From Protula sp. h YS-2021 (Eukaryota > Annelida > Polychaeta > Sabellida > Serpulidae), in NCBI GenBank assembly GCA_949752745.1, contig OX457024.1:55182510-55246509 (forward strand): DNA of 64,000 nt, given 5' to 3'. Below the pieces are notes generated by a model, which made no database searches, was not told where the DNA came from, and was given only the letters and a program-made list of their open reading frames with translations. The first letter of the stretch is position 1, and every line of letters begins with the position of its first letter. Of this stretch, positions 34,975 to 46,186 are shown piece after piece. The translations under genes were made by a program, and so were the position numbers.

Positions 34975-35236
34975 TTATTCCCCAGAGAGGGGAGGGGAAT
35001 ATATGCGATCTACGGTGTGTCGGTCTGTTGGTCACGATAATTTAAAAAGTGCTGCAAGGATTTTACTGAAAATTGATATGTGGCTTCTATGGGAACAGAC
35101 ACAGATCGGTATTGTAAATGAGCCAGGTTCATCCAAGGAAAATGGACTAGCTGGACTTTTGATGGTCATGTGTATCTGGTGGGGGAGGGCTGTGGGGAAT
35201 ATGTGGGCTATGCACACTGCTCTAGTTTTATTATGA
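34975..35236 (+). repeat. Dispersed repeat, copy 2 (matches 30112-30430)
   Basis: Starts 'ttattccccagagaggggag' and follows copy 1 to 'gggctatgcacactgctcta'. It lies in the intron between exons B and C. Confidence 0.7.
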
Positions 35237-35275
35237 ATTGAAGGCTTATGTTTTTTTAAACTTTTAAAAGGTCAG

Positions 35276-35490
35276 AAAAACGCATGTGGACGCAAAAAGC
35301 AGTAGCCGTCATCGAGAAGCATTTTGAGAAACACATAGGGAGAGGGGCAACACCCGGAAAGGTAGAAATAGACAAAGTATTAGCAGCAGAGCCAGACTTA
35401 AAACACAGGGACTTTGTGACTGTCAAATCACATATCGTCAACAAAATTAAAGCAAACAAAAGGAAAGAACTGAAGATGTTTCGAAAGTAG
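35276..35490 (+). CDS. Terminal exon C, Myb/SANT-like C-terminal domain
   Basis: Follows an acceptor 'ttttaaaaggtcag' and runs to TAG at 35490. It encodes 'RMWTQKAVAVIEKHFEKHIG' and 'HRDFVTVKSHIVNKIKANK', a helix-rich, Trp-containing pattern like the C-terminal domain seen in the same uncharacterised animal family. It is the best-preserved exon of the gene. The gene as a whole is probably dead because of the breaks upstream. Confidence 0.5.
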
Positions 35491-35869
35491 CATTTCACGC
35501 GTCTTAACAAGGTTGCAACTCACCGGTTCAATATACTTTTACTTGACAGAAATCGCATACACTTAATTTGTAAATTAATTTGATTTTTCCTCTTTTATAC
35601 AAAACCTTATTGTAAATAGAAAAAGAAACGGTTTTAAAAAGTCAATGCGATTTCTGTTAAGAATAAAATATATTTCAAAAAATTCCAGAATTGTGAAAAA
35701 TTGACTTTTTTGTGGGTTCACTTTCAATGTATTAACTTGTAGTATTCGACATGTTCGACTTGTGTAAAATCAGTGCAATGTTTGGTGTGTGAACATTATT
35801 TTTGGTACACATTTCCAGTCTTTTTAGGTTCAAGTAACTGAACGTGATTGATTCTTGATATTGCCTTTT

Positions 35870-36485
35870 TAGCCCTCGGCCAATATTTGCTGAAGGCTAT
35901 TGCTATCGGTCTGTCTGTCTGTCCGTCCGTCCGTCTGTCCTTTTTTTCTGTCCGGGCGATATTTCAAAAGCTATTCATCTGATCTTCACCAAACCGTACA
36001 AGAAAAAAGTATGTATAGTGTAGATGTGCAACGGGGATGGGGGAGGGGTTTAGTTTGTCACTTGTACGTCCATCTGTCCGTCCGTCGCACTTTAAACTTT
36101 TTTTGTCCGGGCGATTTCTAAAAATCTATTTATCGGATCTTCACCAAACCTTACAAGAAAAAAGTATGTATAGTGTAGATGTGCAACGGAGGTGGGGGAG
36201 GGGTTTAGTTTGTCACTTGTACGTCCATCTGTCTGTCCGTCGCACTTTAAACTTTTTTTTGTCCGGACGATTTCTAAAAATCTATTCATCAGATCTTCAC
36301 CAAACCTTACAAGAATAAAGTATGTATAGTGTAGATGTGCAGCGGAGGTGGGGAAGGGGTTCAGTTTGTCACTTGTACGTCCATCTGTCCGTCCGTCGCA
36401 CTTTAAAACTTTTTGTTGTCCGTGCGATATCTCAAAGAGGTAACACGCCCACACTGATGTTACTGCTATTGGCTGAGGGCTCTAC
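35870..36485. mobile_element. Non-autonomous element with short terminal inverted repeats and 155-bp internal repeats
   Basis: 'agccctcggccaata' at about 35872 pairs with 'tattggctgagggct' at about 36468. Inside are three full units of 155-156 bases, marked by 'gtatgtatagtgtagatgtg' at 36009, 36164 and 36320, with TCCGTCCGTC runs. The ORFs across it repeat the same peptide and are not genes. Confidence 0.75.
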
Positions 36486-36756
36486 ATGTCCGATGCCTAT
36501 GTTTAAATTGAGTAACAAAAAAAGATATTAGCAGTGTGTACCAAAATTTTTTTTCATAAACACATACCTCATGCGCAAGTGGCACCCGAATGTTTAAAAT
36601 AGTCAACATGTTGCGAAAATTGGAATTTAAAACGGTGGTAATACTTAATTTTACAGGCATTGGCAAAGCTGTCTTGTTTTAATGTATTAGAGTTATTGTT
36701 TGGATAGTCTGCTGTAGCACTATTTTCTTCCTATTTTGTTTTAATTTTTGACACAG

Positions 36757-36970
36757 CAAAGGTGAGCCAAAGGCTGCCTTTTCATGGAAAATGGTACGTG
36801 ACGCGGATGTTTATGGGATTCATGGGGCATGGGCCGGTTGTGTAAAAATAACGATGCAAGTGATAAGCCTTACTGCTCTTACGGATCTTGTACCAGGCCG
36901 TTACTTTTTTTGCGTGTATAAATCGGAACAGACTAATGATCGGGTTCCTTTTGGGCTTTTTTCTCTTTGA
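36757..36970 (+). CDS. Putative terminal exon of unknown protein, unit 1
   Basis: Not recognised. After an acceptor-like 'taatttttgacacag' the frame is open for 70 codons to TGA at 36970. It includes 'MVRDADVYGIHGAWAGCVKI', 'LTDLVPGRYFFCVYKSEQ' and 'VPFGLF'. No upstream exon is identified. The same peptide occurs in two downstream units, where the frame is interrupted. It may be a 3' exon of a gene in the inverted repeat block. Confidence 0.4.
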
Positions 36971-37263
36971 AAAGTCTAAAAATGTATGGGTTCTTTGAAT
37001 TATTAGGGCTTTAGGCCTCTTCGTGTTAGCCCCTACACTTAAAGGGGCAGAAACGTGGTTAGTATTTATCCGTTAAAAATACCATATACAATTCTTTTCT
37101 AGAGTTAGCAAATGACAAAGATTTGCTAACCCAAGCGGATGGTGTGCGTCTCGGTTTTTGCTTCTTATTACATTGATCTTAATAGATACATTAGCAAAAG
37201 ATATAGTTTGGATAGTCTGCTGTAGCACTATTTTCTTCCTATTTTTTTTTATTTTTGGAACAG

Positions 37264-37480
37264 CAAAGGTTAACCAAAGGCTGCCTTTTCATGGAAAATG
37301 GTACGTGACGCTGATGTTTATGGGATTCATGGGGCAAGGGCCGGTTGTGTAAAAATAACGATGCAAGTGATAAGCCTTACTGCTCTTACGGATCTTGTAC
37401 CAGGCCGTTACTTCTTTTGCGTGTATAAATCGGAACAGACTAATGCTCAGGTTCCTTTTGGGCTTTTTTTTTCTCTTTGA
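37264..37480 (+). pseudogene. Exon-like ORF, unit 2, with early stop
   Basis: Same peptide as unit 1, but the third codon after the acceptor is TAA (GGT TAA CCA, where unit 1 has GGT GAG CCA). The rest of the frame from the internal ATG at 37298 is intact. Trp of unit 1 is Arg here. Confidence 0.55.
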
Positions 37481-37774
37481 AAAGTCTAAAAATGTATGGG
37501 GTCTTTGAATTATTAGGGCTTTAGGCCTCTTCGTGTTAGCCCCTACACTTAAAGGGGCAGAAACGTGGTTAGTATTTATCCGTTAAAAATACCATATACA
37601 ATTCTTTTCTAGAGTTAGCAAATGACAAAGATTTGCTAACCCAAGCGGATGGTGTGCGTCTCGGTTTTTGCTTCTTATTACATTGATCTTAATAGATACA
37701 TTAGCAAAAGATATAGTTTGGATAGTCTGCTGTAGCACTATTTTCTTCCTATTTTTTTTTTATTTTTGGAACAG

Positions 37775-37991
37775 CAAAGGTTAACCAAAGGCTGCCTTTT
37801 CATGGAAAATGGTACGTGACGCTGATGTTTATGGGATTCATGGGGCAAGGGCCGGTTGTGTAAAAATAACGATGCAAGTGATAAGCCTTACTGCTCTTAC
37901 GGATCTTGTACCAGGCCGTTACTTCTTTTGCGTGTATAAATCGGAACAGACTAATGCTCAGGTTCCTTTTGGGCTTTTTTTTTCTCTTTGA
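37775..37991 (+). pseudogene. Exon-like ORF, unit 3, with the same early stop
   Basis: Identical protein to unit 2 from the ATG at 37809 and the same TAA near the acceptor. The duplication therefore happened after the stop arose. Confidence 0.55.
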
Positions 37992-38140
37992 AAAGTCTAA
38001 AAATGTATGGGGTCTTTGAATTATTAGGGCTTTAGGCCTCTTCGTGTTAGCCCCTTCACTTAAACGTGGTTGATATTAATCCGATAAAAATACCCTATGC
38101 AGTTCTTTTCTAGAGTTAGCAAATGACATAGATTTGCTAA

Positions 38141-40799
38141 CCGGGTGGTGTGTGTGAATAGTGTATTACTGTTGGGATATACTTATTTTGTTTATTTGTA
38201 TCCATTCCACTTTTTTTAGTATTATTATTTAGTCGAAAGCGGTGCTTTTATCATGGTGCAAATGTACATTTCGATGTCGTCAAATGTTGCACTGCATGCA
38301 AGGACAATTTGCATGGAAGATATGCCAACCCTAGCTGATGCGGCCGTATTCGCAGAGGATTAATGCAGTGTTAACTGTACACTTCACGATGCAAACTCCA
38401 TGTTCTAACTAAATTACAAGGCTACCACATTTATGAAACACTGCCGAATATCGTGTGTGCTACAGGATCAGTTCATCGAATAAGTCAACTGTGCAGTTAA
38501 CTTCAGCGAATACGGGTGCCGTAATGTGTATCGAGAGTATGCTAGTGTTGGCATATACTCCAATTTTATTTCTATTCATACTTTCATCAAGATGTAAATA
38601 TCCATTTCGATATATTTAAGAGTTGGTTTGCTACATGGGAAAGGTGTATTTTAAGTGACCAAGAAAAACCTTCTTAGATAGACGAGCATTTATTTCGCAT
38701 TTGACATGATAAGTAAAACTGTATTTGATCCGACCCAATATGAAATTTTAAATTAAAGCTTTGTTACTTAAAGTATACCTTTACCAGTGACATTTATTCA
38801 AGAGTTCTCTAAGTGGTTTATTCGAGCGTGTTCCAAGTGGGCAAACAGTTGCCCTGCAATAAAACGTAAAAGGATTTGCTAACGCTAGCTGAAGCGGGGT
38901 ATTAACCGCGGTTAACTGCACAGCTATCTGTACACCTCACGACACAAATACCATGATCACAATAAATTACAAGGTGAGTTTTTATATCAATTTATTATTT
39001 GATAATGTTACATTTATTAGTACATTTCTGAAAATTTACTGTGCATATACTTGTATTCATAAATTGTGTGAATACGGCTCCTGGTGTATCGAGTGTATTA
39101 GTGTAGGGATATATGTCAAATTTAATTGTATCCTTTTAAATTTTACATTCTTTCAGTGTTTCTGGATCTAGTTCATATTTTCACTTCAATTTTTCTGGTT
39201 GACATTCAGTTATATAGTATACGGAAATGAGACCTTGCTAAAAGATACGATTAATATTTGGATGAAAAAAAATAGTTGACTTTTTTTATAAAGAATGTTG
39301 TTTGGAATCTCTTGAGTGTGTGCTTCTCACAGAAATGCAAAACTTGATATGGAAGCTCGAGTGATGTCACCGAATTAGATCTCCTTTCACTTTGATTAAG
39401 CGTAAAAAGAATGTATTGTTGGGTTTTTTCTCTGTTCTAGAGTCTAATCAGATGTTTCCCACTTCAGTGCAAAAACCTTTGCAAATTACCAGCCTGTGAT
39501 AATAAATAATTTTTGTCGGATAAAGTTAACTTCAATATTGTGTCAAAATAGTTTTTGTCGGATAAAGTTAACTTATTTAATATATCAGTTCACGCACATT
39601 TTTTAAACGTGTGACAGTTTTGAACCATTGAAGACACAATATAGTCCGCAAAGGGTTGACCGTGTCCTTATACAAAGCGCATAACTAACTCGTAGGGCAA
39701 GACAATTTACGAGTTCAGAAACACTTGAAATATTGCATCCATTTCCACTATTTTCATTCTGCAAAAAAGTATAGCGCCTACACTGAAAGTTCTCGATTTT
39801 TTAAAAATATGTATGGGTTTTACTCCCTTTGTGATTCGATTCGTTAACTTTGTCATTAAAAGAAAAACGATTTAGAAACGCTTAAATTTTAAACAGCTGT
39901 TTGCATGCACCATGCAGGAAGATACATGTTCCAACATGGTCAGACGTGTTGTTGCACATAACCAATGATGCGCAACGGATGCGTTCATGTCACAAGTTCA
40001 ATATTACCGGTAAAGCATAACCGCTATTCCTAGCAATTCTGAACTTTACAAAATGGAGCCGTCATAAATTACTTGATTTAATTGACAATAGGTCTATATT
40101 AAGCCATGACCTAGGACGGGTTGTCTATTGAGACCAGGCATACGTAAAAGACTGTTTGGTGTATTTGTTAACGGAAGACAGTGTTTTCGCGCATGTTTTA
40201 TACTTGGCAGTTGTTGAGTAGATCCAGGACATGGAGTTTACGGAGGATCCGCCTTTATTGGCGTATTTAGTTTTTCTTACTTACTGTAAACTTTGGAAAA
40301 TTAAGCACCAAGAACCTTTCAAAAGACATGATTTGGATTCAGATACTTATACGCATATGTTCAAAACAAGTTTTCACGTACTTTGTGTTTTTGATGGGCC
40401 AGAAACAGTTGAAGAGTTCGAAATTGGTGTACTGTAATAGATACACATTTAGAAACGTGATCATGAACCAACTTTGTGCATAGTATTTGGTGCTTTGACT
40501 TCACAACTTAAAGATAAATGGTTACTTGCTCAACATATACGACGCAGTTACTGAAACAATTGATGAGGTGGAATTGACAGAGGAACCATATTTGCTGGCA
40601 AACTTAGTTTATATAAATAAACCGTAAATTGAGTGAAATTGTTCAAGAAACTTTGACAGGAATTGTTATATATCCTGATATGTTTTTAGATATGTTTCCC
40701 GAAAGTATTCATGTATGTGCACGCTATTTTCTATGTTGACTTCATGTAGCTTAAGTGCAGTTGAAATTGGCACACATTCAAAAACTTGCTACCCGCGCC
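38141..40799. other. AT-rich region with degenerate duplicated segments
   Basis: 38325-38560 and 38875-39110 are diverged direct copies ('gctagctgatgcgg' and 'gctagctgaagcgg', then 'gtatcgag'). A short unit, 'tttttgtcggataaagttaac', is repeated at about 39509 and 39550. A small ORF pair is listed separately at 40231. No other gene is supported. Confidence 0.45.
40231..40437 (+). CDS. Small ORF of unknown function, with decayed copy downstream
   Basis: Not recognised. The 68-codon frame starts 'MEFTEDPPLLAYLVFL' and ends 'EEFEIGVL'. A related reading at about 40575-40770 starts 'VELTEEPYLLANLVY', ends 'SAVEIGT' and has stops. Two related sequences in tandem suggest a once-coding unit. No signal peptide or domain is seen. 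Codon bias cannot be judged at this length. Confidence 0.3.
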   Translation: MEFTEDPPLLAYLVFLTYCKLWKIKHQEPFKRHDLDSDTYTHMFKTSFHVLCVFDGPETVEEFEIGVL

Positions 40800-43700
40800 C
40801 ATATTGGGATTGTAAAGCAATTATGACCGTCACTTAAGCGTTGTCAGACCCAATAATTCTCAAAAGAAATGTCTGGCCAAACTGAGCAAATAGAAATACA
40901 GATAAGAGGAAATAAATGTACAGTCTCGTTTATAAGACATTCAGGTCGATAACAAGTAGAATGTGAGATTTAGCCTGAAAACTATTATATTAATCTTCCC
41001 TATTTTATAAATTGGAATTTACCACACGTTGCAACCATAAAAAGTTGTTGCTCTCTTTACTTTCAATTGCAAAAGTGTTGACTTGAAAAGTGTAAAACTT
41101 TGATGCCAATTAAAACCTTGTAATCAGATCTTATAAGTTTTGTTTTAATTCAATGTCACTCCAACAGAAAAAGAGCAATCTATGAGAAACGCAAGCCATT
41201 TCTCTTCATGTTTTGTGTTGTATCCCCACATCTCTAGAAATCATTAGTCGAATTTAAGATTCAGTCGAATCCAGCCACCATGCATTGATGAAAAAATACC
41301 ACTGTGTGCATACCAAAGAGGTGTTATTTAATGTCAGTGTTCCAAAATAAAAAGTACAAAAAGTCAAATTAAAGGTCACACCCATTATTTTCTTAATTGC
41401 ACATATTGTGTGCAACAAACAGAATAAAGTTAATACATTATGCTCAAAAATATAAATTCCGTCATTTAATCGTTGTTGGACCCAAAACTTAAAAAGATAA
41501 ATATGTAAATAGAATAATTTCTTTACATGTATAATACACATAGCCTCAATAACCAGTTATGGGCTGGTGGGACTAGTTTTCGCATCCATAACTTGGTTCT
41601 TGTGAGAAGGGGGTGTAAAAGTATCTTTGATCCACTTTATCAGAGCAGCTCACATCAATATTCAGATGCCTATGTTTCTTTTATTCTATCGACCTTCTTT
41701 CAAAAGCAGTAATATGAACAGGAGACAGTGTGGCTTCAAGGACTAGGTCATAAACTATTGCAACTTTTTTAATTTAAGAAGACTTTGCTGCATGCAATCC
41801 GGAATTCAATGACAATTTATAGAATATTTACCATTAGTCTGAACAAAAAGCTTCAGAAGACTGTAATATTGGAGAGTATGCGAACCCTATGCCTTGACCA
41901 AATAAAAACTACAGCGCGATATGTAAGATGTATCCATGCAGTTGTAGACAATTTAAGCGTTTTAAGAGCATAACATCAGTAAAAAGATGACAAAGACAGT
42001 CATTAAAGCGTTTTTGGGCCCAATTCAAAAATAAAAATTAGAAAAATTTAACCACAGGTTCAACAAAGACGGCTTATTTTAACAGAGATAAGTGAAAATA
42101 AATGTATGGTGTTGTTTATAACACATTCAGGTCAATTACAACTACAATATGAAAAATAGCCTGTAAATGTAAGAAACAGTCTACAAACTATTATAGTAAT
42201 CTTCCCCACTTTGAAAACCTGAATTTACTACATATTTCAAGCATAAAAAGTTGTTGTTCTCTTTTCTTTCAAATGTAAATATGCTAAATTGAAAAGTTTA
42301 AAACTTTGATGTCAATTAAAATCTTGTAACCAGTCGTGAAAGTTTTTTAATTCAATATCACTCATATACTACGACGTGGAATATCGATCTTAGTCAGCAT
42401 TCTCTCAAGGGATTTGTGCGTTCCGTTGCATGACATTAGACGTATTGTTTAAAGTGTCTCCGCATGAAAAATTTGGTTCTTGGCGCAGGAGGGGTGGATT
42501 TAAAGTATATTTGATCCACTTTTTGAAAGCAGCCCATATCAATGTTGCGATGCCTATTTTTGTTTATTCTGACGATCCGCTTTCACACCTTTTCTTAAAT
42601 ATATTTTTCCTTCTCAAAAGCAGAAATATCAACAGGAGAGGGGGTGGCTTGAAACATTATGTCATAAACAATAACAATTTATACTTTCAGAAGACCTTGA
42701 TGTGTACAATCAGAAAAACAATGGTAATATATCGAGCAGTTACACTTAGTCCAAACAAAAGACTTCAGAGAAATGTAACATTCCAGAGTATACAGGCCCT
42801 ATCTCTTTACGAAAACAATAATAAAACACACATATAAGAGATTGACCACGCAGTTGTAGAAAATTGACAGGTGCAACAACGACAGCTAGTTTTTGACAGA
42901 GATAAGAGAAAATAAATGTGTAATGTCGCTTATAAACACATGCATGTCAATAACAAGTAAAATGTGTAAAATAGCATGCAAATGTGAGAAACAGCCTGCA
43001 AACTATTAAAGTAATCTTCCCCAGTTTGAAAACCGGAATTTACCACATATTACAAGCATAAGAAGTTGGTGTTCTTTTTTCTTTCAAATGTATAAATGCT
43101 TAATTGAAAAGTGTCAAACGTTGATGCCAATTAAAACCTTTCAGAAGATTGCCTATGTTTCTTTTATTCTAACGACCTACTTTCAAAAGCAGTAATATGA
43201 ACAGGAGACAGTATGGTTTCAATGATTAGGTCATAAACTATTGCAGCTTTTTAATTTAAGAAGACTTTGCTTCATACAATCCGGAATTAAATGACAATTT
43301 ATAGAATATTTACAATTAGTCTGAACAAAAAGCTTCAGAAGAATGTAATATTGGAGAGTATGCGAACCCTATGCCTTGACCAAATAAAAACTACAGCGCC
43401 ATATATAAGATGTATCCATACACTTGTAGAAAATTTAAGCGTTTTAAGATCATAACATCAATAAAAAGATCATAAAGACAGTCATTGAAGCGTTTTTGGG
43501 CCCATCAATTCAAAAAGAAAAATTTGAAAATTCTAATCACAGGTGCAACAAAGACGGCTAATTTAACAGAGATAAGAGAAGATAAATGTACAGTGCCATT
43601 TATAACACATTCAGCTCAATAAGAAGTAGACTTGGAAAATAAGCGCTAGATGTGAGAAACAGCCTGTGCAAACTATTATAGTAATCTTCCCCAGTTTGAA

Positions 43701-44150
43701 AACCAGAATTTACCCCAATTACAAGCATAAAAAATTGTTGTTCTCTGCTTTCAATTACAGATATGCTGAATTGGAAAGTGTAAATATTTGATGCCAGTTA
43801 AAACCTTGTAACCAGATCGTAAAAGTTTTTTGTTTAATTCTATATCACTCCAACAGTACGACATGGAATATCGGACGTAGCCATCATTTTCGCAAGGAGT
43901 TTGTGAATTTTCATTGCATGACATTAAAAGTATTGAGACTACCTACATTTACTTCCTCTTATCTCTGTTAAAATTAAGTGTCCTTTTTGCACCTGTAGTT
44001 AGAATTTTCCAATTTTCTTTTTGAAGTGATGGCCCCAAAACGCTTCTGTGAGGGTCTTTATGATATTTTTATTTATTTTATGATCCTAAAACGCTTAAAT
44101 TTTCTACAACTGTATGTATACATCTGATATATGCGCACTGTAGTTTTTAT
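40800..44150 (-). repeat. Right arm of inverted repeat block, tandem 0.6-0.9 kb units
   Basis: Reverse-complement copies of the left-arm family. 'tgcctatgttt'/'tgcctattttt' marks units at 41668, 42552 and 43151. 41664-42030 and 43147-43510 are close direct copies. 'aaaaagttgttgttctct' and 'tcttcccca(g/c)tttgaaaac' recur in each unit. No coding potential beyond chance ORFs. Confidence 0.75.
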
Positions 44151-44182
44151 TATGCCCAGGCAAAATCTTTTAAGGCGCATTT

Positions 44183-44630
44183 AAGGCCTGGCTGCAAGGT
44201 AATAATTGACATCAAAATACAAATATATAGATTACTCTATTGTGAAAAGGTCTATAACGTGAAACGTAGATCATTTCAATATATTTGGGAGTTTATTATA
44301 AAATGTATAAATGGACACTTCTGTCTTGATTTCAAGGTGCGGTTACAAGGTGTTAATTGATATCAAAACAGAAATACATTGTTTGCCTTGTTGTGAAACG
44401 TTCCATAACGCGAAACGTGCATCATTTAAATTTATTTGTGAGGTTTATATAAAATATATTAATGGACACTTCTTTATTTCAAGGTCTTGTTACGAGGTAT
44501 TAATTGATATTCAAACATAAATACATGTTAACCCCATTGTGAAACAGTCTTTAACGGGAAACGTAGACCATTACAATATATTTGAGAGTTTATTTTAAAA
44601 ATATATTAATAGAAACTTCTTGGCAGTTAC
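44183..44630 (+). repeat. Three tandem units of about 150 bp
   Basis: Units begin 'aaggcctggctgcaaggtaa' (44183), 'aaggtgcggttacaaggtgt' (44334) and 'aaggtcttgttacgaggtat' (44481). Each contains 'gaaacgtagatcatt'-like and 'aatggacacttct'-like words. Confidence 0.8.
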
Positions 44631-45256
44631 AAAACTTAATTTTTAACAGACTGTTTCGCAGTAGGGTAAACCGTCTACGTACTCTGGAATTTGACGTGCC
44701 GACATGCAGTCGCATGATATTTTTTGACACGTTTATTTCAAATGACAGGAAAAAAATAATAGTAATAATAATTTTGCAATGGAAGTCTAGAAACGCCTTT
44801 CTTTTATGACTTGATATTAAGCACCGACTACCGGATACAATTCTGTTTGTAAAGAAAACCACGTGTATTTGTAAACAAAACATTGTTTATTTTGTTATGG
44901 AAATGACCTAAAAAGACCACGTGCAAGGTCTACATTCACTTTGAGCTTACGTTTGAAAGGCCGTTTTTCTCTTACACACACTGTCCAAGTTGGCTGGAAT
45001 TATGTTTTTCAGTTTTCACTGAATATTGAGAGATCTAAACAATATTTTGTGGCGCCCATTAAAAAGGAGACGGCAAAAAAATTTGGCCAAGATTGCATTT
45101 GATCATTTTTGGAATACACCCAAAAATAACGATTTTAAAACTCAGGCTCCACCTGCGCCTTCGGGCTGGATTCGCCGCGAGCCTGTGTATGTGTGTGCGT
45201 GTGTAATGAACTGCCATAAAATGCTGCTTGAGCATTGACGGAATTTCGCTAATACG
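44631..45256. other. Sequence between the repeat block and the LTR element
   Basis: No gene supported. 'cactttgagcttacg' at about 44937 is the reverse complement of a word at 24621 and may mark the outer right limit of the inverted block. Confidence 0.4.
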
Positions 45257-45260
45257 CAAT
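45257..45260. repeat. Possible target-site duplication CAAT (left)
   Basis: CAAT precedes the left LTR and recurs at 58245-58248, directly after the right LTR. A 4-bp duplication fits Ty3/gypsy integration. At only four bases, chance is possible. Confidence 0.5.
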
Positions 45261-46158
45261 TATTTTGGGAAATAATTTGTCAGTAATTTAATCGTGATTG
45301 TGTAGTGGGAACGGACACACAATTCGCCAATGCTTGTATGTACACGTCCCCACATCGCTGCATGGTGGTGAAGTAAAGCAGTTCGCCCCCACCTTGTTTG
45401 TGGTGGCGAGGTGTGGTTGCTCTCCCCCACTTTGCGGTGTGGTGGCGATGCTGGTGTAAGCCCCCACCTCGCACCGTGGTGGCGAGGCGTGGCTGCTCTC
45501 CCCCCAATTTGCTGTATGGTGGTGAGGTGTGGCAAGCTCCTCCACTTTGCTGTGTAGTGGCGATGCTGGTACACGCCCCCACCTTGCACTGTGGTGGCGA
45601 GGTATTGGTACTCTCCCCACTGGTGGAGACGTGAGTTTACTCCCCCACCTAGCACTGGTGGCGAGGTACAGCTTCGCTCCCCCACTTTGCTGTGTGCTGG
45701 AGAGATGAGGCTCCACGCTCCCACCTTGCTGTTTGGTGGCGAGTGAATGTGTATCTCTCCCCTAGAATAGTGGTGTGTTATGTTGTGCTGGTAAACAAAG
45801 AGCGCGTGCTTGTGTGTTCGCCCCCACCTCGTGAGACGGTTTACTCCCCCCCTAATGATTCCGCCTCCCGATGTTAAAATGGGTGGTGGTGGTATTGCAT
45901 CCCCACCCATGTGAATGAAATGGGGAAGCAATATCACGCCATCCTAGAATGAGAATCCGAGTAAAAAAAAGAAAGATTTCTGAGAAAAGAATTGACTTTT
46001 TGGGGGGTTTGGAGTCGTTGGTTTTTGATGTGTGTTAGTCCGGAAAACAGCGGAGTGTAAAATAAAGTAGTGCAGAAATTAGACAGTGCTCTTGCGTTAT
46101 TTTTCGTCTTCTTATTCGACCAACTCACACATAAAAATATCAAAATACGATCGCAACA
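45261..46158 (+). repeat. 5' LTR (898 bp) with internal minisatellite
   Basis: Matches 57343-58244 nearly throughout. A GC-rich minisatellite of 'ccccacttgc.gtggtggcgaggt'-type units (45345-45740) fills much of U3. AATAAA at 46061 is a likely polyadenylation signal before the R region. The LTR ends in ...CAACA. Pro/His/Gly-rich ORFs on both strands are minisatellite artefacts. Confidence 0.9.
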
Positions 46159-46161
46159 AAT

Positions 46162-46176
46162 TGGTGGAGATGCCGG
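46162..46176 (+). promoter_or_regulatory. Candidate tRNA primer-binding site
   Basis: 'tggtggagatgccgg' starts three bases after the LTR end and begins with TGG, which pairs with the CCA end of a tRNA. The tRNA species cannot be named from sequence alone. Confidence 0.6.
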
Positions 46177-46186
46177 TTTGAAATAA

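Larger units (their letters stand above)
36690..38140 (+). repeat. Three tandem units of about 510 bp, each with a small exon-like ORF
   Basis: Marker 'tttggatagtctgctgtagc' occurs at about 36699, 37206 and 37717. Units 2 and 3 are almost identical (511-bp spacing). Unit 1 is more different, and the sequence right of unit 3 drifts. Confidence 0.9.

Noticed and set aside
45260..45937. 225-codon minus-strand ORF and other Pro/His/Gly-rich ORFs in the LTRs (also 57339-57703)
   Set aside because: They run through the GC-rich minisatellite on several frames of both strands. No domain, and the repeats explain the open frames.
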